15,307 nt of DNA from Clostridia bacterium (lineage in GTDB: Bacteria; Bacillota_A; Clostridia; Oscillospirales; CAG-272). Shown here one piece after another: positions 1 through 6,830 of this stretch; positions within the stretch are counted from its first letter, which is position 1, and every line of letters starts with the position of its first letter. Location of the stretch: positions 1 to 15,307 of the forward strand of contig JAFTRT010000011.1 in assembly GCA_017462145.1 (NCBI GenBank). The letters are read 5' to 3'. The notes under the pieces were generated by a model, which was not told where the DNA came from, did no database searches, and saw nothing but the letters and a program-made list of their open reading frames with translations. The position numbers were made by a program, and so were the translations under genes.

Positions 1-797
1 GTCTCATCCTCGGCGGCGGTATTCGCACCGAAACGAATGGAATCTCCGAAATCGTTCACCGAATACCCCGGCATGACCGTATCCAGATCCACCACGCAAA
101 CAGGCTCTCCCGTTTTCTCGTCAAACAGAATATTATTCAGCTTGGTATCGTTGTGGGTAACACGCAGGGGCAAGCGGCCATCGGCATGGGCACGCTCCAG
201 CGTTTCGGCAAACTCGGCACGCTCCAAGGCGAAAGCGATCTCCGACGCCACCTCCTTCGCTCTTCCGCACACATCCTCCGCAATGGCTTTTTTCAGCCGC
301 TCCATCCGCATGGGCGTATGATGGAAATTGGGAATGACGGGATACAGCGTCTCGGCGGGATAATCGGCCAGCTCCATTTGAAAACGGCCAAACGCCTCTC
401 CGCAGGTGTAAAAATCGTGAGGGTTCTCCACTCGCTCCTTGGTCACCGTTCTCTCGGTAAACTCATACATCCGCCACCACTGCCCAATGCTGTCTTGGAA
501 GCAGACCGCACCGTCTCTTGTGGGACAGACCACCAACGTGGCTCGTTCACAGTCTCCGCCCCGTTCCCGTGCTTTTTTGAGAATATGCTCGGTTACACCC
601 TGAATGTTCTCCATCATTTTGTCGGGTCTGGGAAAGACCACTTGATTCATTCGTTGCAGAATGTAGCGGTGAGGTGTGGTCACCAAAAAGGTATCGTTGA
701 TATGTCCGTTTCCGTAAGGCGCACAGGAAAGAGGCTCGGTTTCCAAGAAAGCGGCCAACGCCTCGCCTAACTTTGCACAATTCTCATTTCTCGTCAT
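1..797 (-). CDS. nahK: N-acetylhexosamine 1-kinase (NahK-like, APH fold), 3' end cut off by window edge
   Basis: Kinase of the aminoglycoside phosphotransferase fold; NahK-type members phosphorylate GlcNAc/GalNAc at C1 using ATP in the cytoplasm. I read 265 residues from the ATG at 797 without a stop; family members are about 360 residues, so roughly 95 C-terminal residues lie outside the window. The N-lobe has YGNGHIN (28-34) and RYILQRMN (44-51). The catalytic loop is THNDTKLNN (214-222) with Asp217 as the likely base, and the metal-binding strand is VDLDTVMPG (236-244), followed by DFGDSIRFGA. As I remember Bifidobacterium NahK, these blocks match it almost residue for residue. The start overlaps the stop of the upstream oxidoreductase (ATGA), with AGGGAG just upstream, so the two are translationally coupled in one operon. 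Related kinases for other sugars share the fold, so the substrate is inferred. Confidence 0.85.
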   Translation of the reverse strand, partial: MTRNENCAKLGEALAAFLETEPLSCAPYGNGHINDTFLVTTPHRYILQRMNQVVFPRPDKMMENIQGVTEHILKKARERGGDCERATLVVCPTRDGAVCFQDSIGQWWRMYEFTERTVTKERVENPHDFYTCGEAFGRFQMELADYPAETLYPVIPNFHHTPMRMERLKKAIAEDVCGRAKEVASEIAFALERAEFAETLERAHADGRLPLRVTHNDTKLNNILFDEKTGEPVCVVDLDTVMPGYSVNDFGDSIRFGANTAAEDE

Positions 798-2092
798 TTC
801 GGTTCTCCCTCTTTTGTCAGGCCGCCTAAGCGAGCCTCATATTCGTTCATGTCCACCACCTTGCCCTGCAAGCGAGATTCCTCTGCCGCATAGGCGATCA
901 GATGGTTGCGTGCGGTCTGCTCCAACGTGCAGATGGAGGGATTGCTCCGATCCCCGTCCAACCAACGCTGAAGCGCCAAAATAATTCCTGTATCTCCACC
1001 GCCGTGTCCGCCATCAATGGTTTCATCGGAAATGGCATCGGCAATGGAAATCTGCTCGTATTCCTTCGTGGCAAAGGAATAGAAGGTAAAGAAATCTTGT
1101 CCCATGTGTCCGACCAGATCTCCCTCTGTTCCCATAATACGGATATCTCTCGCTCCTTTGTTAAAGGCACACATGGAAAAGCTGACGGTGGCACCGTCCT
1201 CAAATTCCAAATTCACCGTCTGATGATCCACGACGTTGTTGTCGGAACGGAACACGCACCGTCCGTAGTCCGAGGTGCGAAGCATCCGATCAATATCCGC
1301 ATCGGTAGGCTCGACCACCTTGGTGGCCGCCCGCAGAAAGGAAGAGGTCCGCCAAGTCTCATAATAAAGAGGAACCGCATTGTAATAGCAGGTATCAGCG
1401 TGGGGGCAGTTGTCAATGCACCGCTCGGGAGCCCCTTGGGGAGCGTTCTCCTCTTTGAAGTAGGTCAACGAGCCAAAGCTGTGCACACGGCTGACCTGCT
1501 TTCCCACAAGCCACTGCAAAATATCCATGTCGTGGCAGGTTTTTTGTACGATCATCGGAGTGGAGCGATCACTGTTGCCCCAGTTGCCCCGTACAAAGCT
1601 GTGGCTTTGGTGCAGATGTCCCACACCCTCTGCGTGCTGAATATGGATGATCCGTCCCAGCCGTCCGCTGTCAATGATGGCCTTAAGAGCACGGAAAAAT
1701 GGGGTAAACCGAAGCACGTGGCAAACCAAAACAAACACGCCCTTTTCGGTCGCAGCCCGTTGCAGCGCACAGCATTCCTCGGGAGTCGCACCCATGGGCT
1801 TTTCCAACAGAAGATCATAGCCCTTTTCAATGGCCGCCATGGCAGGGGCCAAATGGTCTTGATCCATGGTGGCGATCACCACCAGATCGGCAAACTTGGG
1901 ACGGCTCAAAAGCTCTTCCCAAGAGCGATGGCACAGCTCCTCGGGGATCCCGTAGCGGTCACGAAATTCGTTTCGTCTGTTGTCGATGGGCTCTGCCACC
2001 GCCACGATCCGGAAGGAATCCTTCAGCCCTGCGGCAATGCGAGCATAGGTTCTTCCTCTGCCACCTCCGCCGATCACGATCACGTCTCTCAT
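794..2092 (-). CDS. Gfo/Idh/MocA family NAD(P)-dependent oxidoreductase with a Cys cluster
   Basis: Predicted cytoplasmic sugar or sugar-derivative dehydrogenase of 432 residues. The N-terminal Rossmann fold begins at once with VIVIGGGGRGRTYA (4-17). The family EKP motif is at 97-99, and the catalytic-region motif CHDMDILQWLVG lies near residue 200. An insertion holds a Cx3Cx5C cluster (CIDNCPHADTC). I recall similar Cys clusters in some Gfo/Idh/MocA subfamilies, but I do not know their role. The start is the ATG at 2092 because AAGGAG lies seven bases upstream and the Rossmann glycine motif begins immediately. A longer reading to 2299 would run through the promoter and has no family similarity. 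It is first in an operon with the downstream kinase. The substrate is unknown; the kinase suggests an amino-sugar or hexose derivative. Confidence 0.85.
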   Translation of the reverse strand: MRDVIVIGGGGRGRTYARIAAGLKDSFRIVAVAEPIDNRRNEFRDRYGIPEELCHRSWEELLSRPKFADLVVIATMDQDHLAPAMAAIEKGYDLLLEKPMGATPEECCALQRAATEKGVFVLVCHVLRFTPFFRALKAIIDSGRLGRIIHIQHAEGVGHLHQSHSFVRGNWGNSDRSTPMIVQKTCHDMDILQWLVGKQVSRVHSFGSLTYFKEENAPQGAPERCIDNCPHADTCYYNAVPLYYETWRTSSFLRAATKVVEPTDADIDRMLRTSDYGRCVFRSDNNVVDHQTVNLEFEDGATVSFSMCAFNKGARDIRIMGTEGDLVGHMGQDFFTFYSFATKEYEQISIADAISDETIDGGHGGGDTGIILALQRWLDGDRSNPSICTLEQTARNHLIAYAAEESRLQGKVVDMNEYEARLGGLTKEGEPK

Positions 2093-2112
2093 ATCATTTC
2101 TCCTTATCTGTT

Positions 2113-2136
2113 TGAACATCCTGTTCGGAATGTTCA
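2113..2136. promoter_or_regulatory. Inverted repeat, candidate operator in the leader of the oxidoreductase-kinase operon
   Basis: TGAACAT, ten bases, ATGTTCA: perfect 7-base arms, placed just downstream of the leftward promoter (about +5 to +28 of the predicted transcript) and upstream of the ribosome binding site. The position suits a repressor operator, for example for a sugar-responsive GntR or LacI regulator. It could also be a leader hairpin. No regulator gene is adjacent. Confidence 0.4.
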
Positions 2137-2147
2137 TCCTACCCAAC

Positions 2148-2176
2148 AGTATAAAGGATTTTTGCCGTTCTGTCAA
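2148..2176 (-). promoter_or_regulatory. Promoter for the oxidoreductase-kinase operon
   Basis: Reading leftward: TTGACA (2176-2171), a 17-base spacer, then TATACT (2153-2148). This is a near-consensus sigma-A promoter about 55 bases before the ATG at 2092. Confidence 0.75.
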
Positions 2177-2246
2177 TTGATTTTTTCGATTTCTTTGCAC
2201 ATATTTTTTATAAAAATGCTCCAAAAAGCCACAGTCCTTCCGCTCA

Positions 2247-2281
2247 CCGCTCCAAAGCGGACATCCGGGGGAGAAAGATGT
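2247..2281. other. Two small inverted repeats upstream of the GH36-like gene promoter
   Basis: CCGCT-CCAA-AGCGG (2247-2260) is followed at once by ACATC, 11 bases, GATGT (2261-2281), ending 12 bases before the proposed -35 at 2294. They could be an operator for the rightward glycosidase gene or chance. The rest of the 305-base divergent gap (2093-2397) holds only the two promoters and the 2113-2136 inverted repeat; I see no gene in it. Confidence 0.25.
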
Positions 2282-2293
2282 CGGCTTTTCCGC

Positions 2294-2322
2294 TTGCAAC
2301 CTTCATCAAAATATGATATCAT
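2294..2322 (+). promoter_or_regulatory. Promoter for the GH36-like glycosidase
   Basis: TTGCAA (2294-2299), 17-base spacer, TATCAT (2317-2322). The -10 lies inside the palindrome ATGATATCAT. It is weaker than the other promoters here, fitting a regulated gene. Confidence 0.5.
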
Positions 2323-2397
2323 AAGGATACTGCGGAAAGGGTGCTCACAACGGCACGCCAATCCGGCTTCCACATTCCATCCGATACGGAGGTTTTT

Positions 2398-4098
2398 ATG
2401 AAACAGTCTTCTTGCCGTTTTACCTTGGAGAACGGATGCCTGACTCTGTCCAACTCTGTTTTTTTCACACGTTTTGAGGGGATCCGCAAGGCCTCTGCCG
2501 ACACCGTCACGCCGCAAAGCCGCTCCCTTCCTTATTTTGAAGTCACCGCCCACAAGGAGGACGGCCGTCTGTGCCATTATCAGATGTGGGAGGATCTCCC
2601 CGTTGTCCGTATGGTGGAGGGAGCAGAAGCTCCCATGATGACCCTGACCGAACAGCATTGGGTGATCAAAAGCGTGAAGCTGAAGGCTTTTACCGATTAT
2701 GCCGATCTGCTGACCGTAGAGCAGGAGACCGCTCTCTTTGATCTGGGTCTTTGGACGCCGCTGGAGGGCGAGCTGTTCTTCTTTGAGGATATGGAATCCG
2801 ACCGTGCTTTCATTTTGATCTCCGAAAACCCCGATTGGTGCACCGGTACGCTCTCCATGCCCCGAAAGACGGGTGCGCTCACCTTGGACAGCAAGGGCTA
2901 TCCCGTTGTGTACGGCGAGTGCCGCCGAGGCGAATGCGAGGCTCTTTGCCGTGCCTATCTGCGCCATGCCAATCATTGCCCCGAGCTTGTGACCATGTCC
3001 AATACCTGGGGGGATTGCAACAGTGCCGACCGTGTGTGCGAGGCCTTTATCCGAAAGGAGATCGAGGCAGCCAAGGAAATGGGCGTGGATATCGTCCAGA
3101 TCGACGACGGCTGGCAGTCGGGGAATATTTTATTCAAAAATCCAAGAGACGAGCGCGGAAACCGCACCTTTGACGGCCCTTATTGGGATATGAACCGTGA
3201 GCGTTTTCCCAACGGTGTTCGTCCCCTGACCGAAGAGGCCGCCAAGGACGGAATCCGAGTGGGCATGTGGTTTGCCCCCTCCAGTCACCATTGCTTTGCC
3301 CTGCTGGAGCGGGATAAGGCCGCCCTGCGAAAAGCCTACGAAGAAGAGGGCGCACGCTTCTTCAAGCTGGATATGTATCAGGCCGAGAGCAAAGAAGAGA
3401 CCGATAAAATGCTGGAACTGTTAGCCGAGATCTATTCCTTCGGCCCCGATGTGTCGGTGCAGATGGACGTCACTCGCTATTCCAGACTCAATTATCTGTG
3501 CGGACGGGAATACGGTACCATCTTTGTGGAAAATCGCTATACCAAGACCGCCAATTCCTTCCCCCACAGGGTGCTTCGGAATTTGTGGAATCTGTCTCGT
3601 TATCTGCCCACCAACCGCTTCCAGTTTGAGTTGGTGAACCCCGATCTGAATCGGGAATCCTACGGCGAGAAGGATCCCTTTGCCCCCGCACTCTATGAGA
3701 TGGATTACCTGTTCGCTACCGTTATGCTTTCCAATCCCTTGTTCTGGATGGAGATGCAATTCCTCTCCGAGGAACGCCGTCGTCAGCTGGCGCCGATCAT
3801 GAAGGTGTGGAAAGAACACCGTTCCGTCCTCAGCCGTGCCGACGTCATGCCCGTTGGCGAACGGCCCTGCGGCCGAAGCATCAGCGGCTTCTATCTGTCC
3901 GAGAACGGAAAGCCTGCCTATCTGTTGCTCTTCCGTGAGGTCACGGACCGTGATACCGCAACCATTTCTTTGCCCGTGGATACCGCAAAGGCACAAGTTC
4001 TGATCTCCAATGCCGACGTGTCCGTGAGCGTGGAAAACGGTGTGGCTCGTGCCACCTTCTCCAAGCCTCGTTCCTATGCGTTTGTAAAGTTGGACTAA
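2398..4098 (+). CDS. Clan GH-D glycoside hydrolase, GH36-like alpha-galactosidase / alpha-N-acetylgalactosaminidase
   Basis: Predicted intracellular retaining alpha-glycosidase of 566 residues, with no signal peptide. An N-terminal beta-rich domain (about 1-200) precedes a TIM barrel. QIDDGWQ (234-240) is the classic GH36/GH27 barrel strand, followed by RFPNGVRPL and GIRVGMWFAP. FKLDMYQ (322-328) matches the KxD nucleophile strand, so Asp325 is the likely nucleophile. Later blocks are QMDVT (355-359) and REYGTIFVENRYT (370-382), then a C-terminal beta domain. The usual GH36 acid/base motif (GGRFD-like) is absent; Asp357 or Glu378 are candidates, which marks a subfamily apart from classical melibiases. 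The start is supported by GGAGG at 2388-2392. It is divergent from the NahK-like operon, so alpha-GalNAc or alpha-Gal release feeding that kinase is plausible but inferred. Confidence 0.75.
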   Translation: MKQSSCRFTLENGCLTLSNSVFFTRFEGIRKASADTVTPQSRSLPYFEVTAHKEDGRLCHYQMWEDLPVVRMVEGAEAPMMTLTEQHWVIKSVKLKAFTDYADLLTVEQETALFDLGLWTPLEGELFFFEDMESDRAFILISENPDWCTGTLSMPRKTGALTLDSKGYPVVYGECRRGECEALCRAYLRHANHCPELVTMSNTWGDCNSADRVCEAFIRKEIEAAKEMGVDIVQIDDGWQSGNILFKNPRDERGNRTFDGPYWDMNRERFPNGVRPLTEEAAKDGIRVGMWFAPSSHHCFALLERDKAALRKAYEEEGARFFKLDMYQAESKEETDKMLELLAEIYSFGPDVSVQMDVTRYSRLNYLCGREYGTIFVENRYTKTANSFPHRVLRNLWNLSRYLPTNRFQFELVNPDLNRESYGEKDPFAPALYEMDYLFATVMLSNPLFWMEMQFLSEERRRQLAPIMKVWKEHRSVLSRADVMPVGERPCGRSISGFYLSENGKPAYLLLFREVTDRDTATISLPVDTAKAQVLISNADVSVSVENGVARATFSKPRSYAFVKLD

Positions 4099-4104
4099 AA
4101 ATAT

Positions 4105-4155
4105 GAGGATGCGATTTTTTGAGGGGCTTTTCTTGAAAGAAAAGCCCCTCAAAAA
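4105..4155. repeat. 3'-flanking palindromic repeat, copy 1 (between convergent genes)
   Basis: GAGGATGCGA is followed by T6 and a perfect palindrome (4116-4155) whose core is GAGGGGCTTTTCTT with its complement, continuing into A5. The T run is on the 5' side and the A run on the 3' side, the reverse of a normal intrinsic terminator on either strand. A relative occurs at 14954-15008 after thiI. It may still stop transcription as a strong stem between the convergent glycosidase and oxidoreductase genes. Confidence 0.7.
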
Positions 4156-4184
4156 TCACGCCCCCTTATGCCACGTATGGAACC

Positions 4185-5267
4185 TCAAAAATAGAACGGT
4201 TGGCCGGTTTTAGCGGACTCGTAGATTCCTTCCAGGATACGGGTCACGCAATAGGCCTGTTCGGGCTTGGTGACCACTTCTTTATCCTCACGAACGGCCT
4301 CGATCCAGAGCCGTTCCTCCATGTCGGCGGCCGACTCGCCCTTTGTGCCGTTGTTAAAGGCCACGCCGCCTGCACCGAAAGAGGGCTCGGTCACAAACTG
4401 CCGCCCGTTCCGCACGCCATTGATCCGCAGGCCTCCGATCATATCGGCACCGCCCTTGGTTCCGCAAACGGAAGTCTCCGCCTCTCGCACGTCAAGGGTA
4501 TTGAGTGCCCAAGAGGACTCCAATATGATGGTAGCGCCGTTTTCCATGACCACAAAGCCAAAGGCAGAATCCTCCACGCTGAACTGCTCGGGGTCCCAAT
4601 TGCCCCACATATTGCCCTGATCGGTATCCCGATTCAGCTTGTGATAGGTCGTCCCCACACAGTATTTCGGGCGATAATTATCCATGGTCCACAGGGTCAG
4701 ATCCAGTGCATGGGTACCAATATCGATCAACGGTCCTCCGCCCTGCTCATATTCATTGAGAAAGACACCCCACGTAGGGACAGCACGACGGCGGATAGCC
4801 GTTGCCTTGGCATAGTAAATATCCCCAAAGGTTCCCGCCTCGGCTTCCGCCTTCAAATATTGAGAATTGGGACGGAAGCGACTCTGATAGCCGATGGTCA
4901 GCTTTTTGCCCGTCCGATTGGCGGCATCCAGCATTTTCTTTGCCTCTGCGGAATTGATGGCCATGGGCTTTTCACACATGACGTGCTTGCCTGCCTCCAG
5001 CGCATCTACGGTAATCAAGCTGTGAGAGCGGTTCGGCGTACAAACGTGCACCACCTCGATCTCATCATTCGCCAACAGCTCCTTGTAATCCGTATAGACC
5101 TTTGCGCCGTCGACACCGAATTTGGCCGCCGCCTGTTGTGCCCGCTCGGCAATCACATCGCAAAACGCCACCATGTCACAATCGGCCACCTTGGCCAAAG
5201 AGGGCATGTGCTTGCTGTTGGCAATGCCGCCGCAACCGATGATTCCTACCTTGATGATTCTTCCCAT
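4185..5267 (-). CDS. Gfo/Idh/MocA family oxidoreductase (second)
   Basis: Predicted cytoplasmic NAD(P)-dependent dehydrogenase of 360 residues, the usual family length. The Rossmann motif is VGIIGCGGIA (7-16) and EKP is at 99-101. The C-terminal domain has GGGPLIDIGTHALDLTLW, carrying the conserved Asp and His of the active site. It lacks the Cys cluster of the oxidoreductase at 794-2092 and differs throughout, so the two are not a recent duplication. The start ATG at 5267 is preceded by AAGGAG at good spacing. It has its own promoter and is convergent with the GH36-like gene, with a palindromic repeat between. Members oxidise inositols, glucosides or amino sugars; the substrate here cannot be told from sequence alone. 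Confidence 0.9.
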   Translation of the reverse strand: MGRIIKVGIIGCGGIANSKHMPSLAKVADCDMVAFCDVIAERAQQAAAKFGVDGAKVYTDYKELLANDEIEVVHVCTPNRSHSLITVDALEAGKHVMCEKPMAINSAEAKKMLDAANRTGKKLTIGYQSRFRPNSQYLKAEAEAGTFGDIYYAKATAIRRRAVPTWGVFLNEYEQGGGPLIDIGTHALDLTLWTMDNYRPKYCVGTTYHKLNRDTDQGNMWGNWDPEQFSVEDSAFGFVVMENGATIILESSWALNTLDVREAETSVCGTKGGADMIGGLRINGVRNGRQFVTEPSFGAGGVAFNNGTKGESAADMEERLWIEAVREDKEVVTKPEQAYCVTRILEGIYESAKTGQPFYF

Positions 5268-5323
5268 TCTCTTCTCCTTTTCGTTCGGATCCTTATTTCA
5301 AGAGGCCTCGGCCCCTTTTCTTT

Positions 5324-5352
5324 ATCATAGCATATCCACCCGAAAATGACAA
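5324..5352 (-). promoter_or_regulatory. Promoter for the second oxidoreductase
   Basis: Reading leftward: TTGTCA (5352-5347), 17-base spacer, TATGAT (5329-5324), about 55 bases before the ATG at 5267. Confidence 0.65.
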
Positions 5353-5394
5353 GTATTTTCAGAAAAAAGTAAGAAAAGAAAAGACTTGGAGCAC

Positions 5395-5423
5395 TTGACA
5401 GAACCGTCGCTCGGTGCTATAAT
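5395..5423 (+). promoter_or_regulatory. Full-consensus promoter for the antiporter gene
   Basis: TTGACA (5395-5400), exactly 17 bases, TATAAT (5418-5423), plus an extended -10 (TGC before TATAAT). Every consensus element is present, predicting strong constitutive transcription. Confidence 0.9.
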
Positions 5424-5452
5424 GTCAAGGAATAATCACTCTGGAGGATATC

Positions 5453-6757
5453 ATGCAAACCCTATTGACTTTGTCTGTGGCTCTGTTCGCAGGCTTGATG
5501 CTCTCCCGCCTTGCCAAGTTGGCCAAGCTCCCTGCTGTTACCGCCTATCTGATTGCGGGAATTCTGGTAGGGCCTTACGTACTGGGTCAGCTTCAAATCG
5601 GCGGTCTCGGCTTTACCAGTATGGATAACGTCCATTCCTTTTCTCTGCTGTCCAAAGTTGCGCTGGGCTTTATCGCCTTTTCCATCGGAAACGAATTTCG
5701 CATGTCTCAGTTGAGGGAGATTGGAAAAAAAGCAACTGTCATCGGCATCGCACAGGCCGTCTTTACCACCCTTGTGGTTGATGCCGCCCTCATCGGTCTG
5801 CATTTTGCCAATCCCAAGATCCTGTCTCTCCCTGCCGCCATCGTACTGGGTGCCGTGGCTTCGGCTACCGCTCCCGCCGCTACGCTGATGGTGGTGCGCC
5901 AGTATAAGGCCAAGGGCCCCGTTACCAAAATTTTGCTTCCCATCGTTGCGTTGGATGACGCTGTGGGACTGGTTCTGTTTGCCATCTCCTTTGGAGTGGC
6001 GCAGGCCATGATGCAGCCCGAAATCCACGTCCTGTCCATGATCTTGGAGCCCATTTTGGAGGTGGTGCTCTCCCTGCTGTTGGGTCTGGTCATGGGTCTG
6101 CTCTTCTCCTTCTTTGAGCGGTTCTTCCATTCCCGCTCCAAGCGTCTGGCCATGTCGGTAACCTTTGTGTTCCTCACCGTGGCCCTCTCCATGATCGAGT
6201 TTACCTTGGGCGGCGTGGTGCACGTCCGCTTCTCCTCTCTCTTGACTTGCATGATGCTGGGAACCGTGTTCTGCAACGTGTGCGATTTTTCCGAGGAGCT
6301 GATGGATCGAATGGATCGTTGGACGGCCCCCCTGTTCGTTCTGTTTTTCGTCATCAGCGGTGCCGAGCTGGAGCTTTGGGTGTTCCAAAACGGTTGGGTC
6401 GTGCTGATTGGTGTCATCTATGTTCTGTCTCGCTCCTTGGGCAAATACTTCGGTGCATCCTTCAGTGCCAAAGCCACTCGCTGCGAGCCCAATATCGTCC
6501 GCTATTTAGGCATTACCCTGCTTCCCCAAGCAGGCGTAGCCCTTGGCATGGCCATCCAAGCCAAGGAAGCCTTGGGGGAGACGGGCACGATGGTAGCCAA
6601 TATCACCCTCTTTGCCGTGCTGATCTACGAGCTGATCGGCCCTCTGCTGACCAAAATCGCCTTGACCAAGGCAGGAGAAATCCGCCCCGAGGGCAAAACC
6701 AGTGCCCGGGGCAAGATCCCTTCCGTTCTTCCTCACGAGCCAACCGAAAAGCATTGA
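5453..6757 (+). CDS. Cation/proton antiporter, CPA2 (Kef/NapA-like) membrane domain
   Basis: Integral membrane monovalent cation:H+ antiporter, 434 residues. It is hydrophobic throughout with about a dozen predicted membrane segments from residue 2 on, and a short charged C-terminal tail. The motif VALDDAVGLVLFA places Asp168-Asp169 in the unwound helix that carries the ion-binding acidic pair in CPA2 antiporters of the NapA type. KefB/KefC-like proteins of about 600 residues carry a C-terminal TrkA-N nucleotide-binding domain; this protein stops after the membrane domain, so it is an antiporter-only form. Start by GGAGG at 5443-5447, six bases before the ATG. It is transcribed alone from a full-consensus promoter and ends at a bidirectional terminator. 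The ion (Na+ or K+) is not determined. Confidence 0.85.
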   Translation: MQTLLTLSVALFAGLMLSRLAKLAKLPAVTAYLIAGILVGPYVLGQLQIGGLGFTSMDNVHSFSLLSKVALGFIAFSIGNEFRMSQLREIGKKATVIGIAQAVFTTLVVDAALIGLHFANPKILSLPAAIVLGAVASATAPAATLMVVRQYKAKGPVTKILLPIVALDDAVGLVLFAISFGVAQAMMQPEIHVLSMILEPILEVVLSLLLGLVMGLLFSFFERFFHSRSKRLAMSVTFVFLTVALSMIEFTLGGVVHVRFSSLLTCMMLGTVFCNVCDFSEELMDRMDRWTAPLFVLFFVISGAELELWVFQNGWVVLIGVIYVLSRSLGKYFGASFSAKATRCEPNIVRYLGITLLPQAGVALGMAIQAKEALGETGTMVANITLFAVLIYELIGPLLTKIALTKAGEIRPEGKTSARGKIPSVLPHEPTEKH

Positions 6758-6774
6758 CGTTGACAACGTCCCGA

Positions 6775-6813
6775 AAAAACTCCCGCACATCCAAACGATG
6801 TGCGGGAGTTTTT
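6775..6813. terminator. Bidirectional intrinsic terminator
   Basis: Perfect 17-base stem (6775-6791 with 6797-6813), core ACTCCCGCACATC, 5-base loop. T runs follow the stem on both strands. It lies between convergent genes (antiporter stop at 6757, lyase stop at 6831) and should serve both. A smaller repeat GACGTT-GAC-AACGTC (6756-6770) overlaps the antiporter stop. Confidence 0.9.
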
Positions 6814-6830
6814 GGATCGATGAAAACTTC

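Noticed and set aside
2093..2299. Upstream extension of the first oxidoreductase to 2299
   Set aside because: It would contain the TTGACA/TATACT promoter and the inverted repeat; the Rossmann motif begins right at the ATG at 2092, which has a good AAGGAG.
902..2401. Long open frame antisense to the first oxidoreductase
   Set aside because: Reverse frame of a clear Gfo/Idh/MocA gene; it crosses both divergent promoters and shows no recognisable domain.
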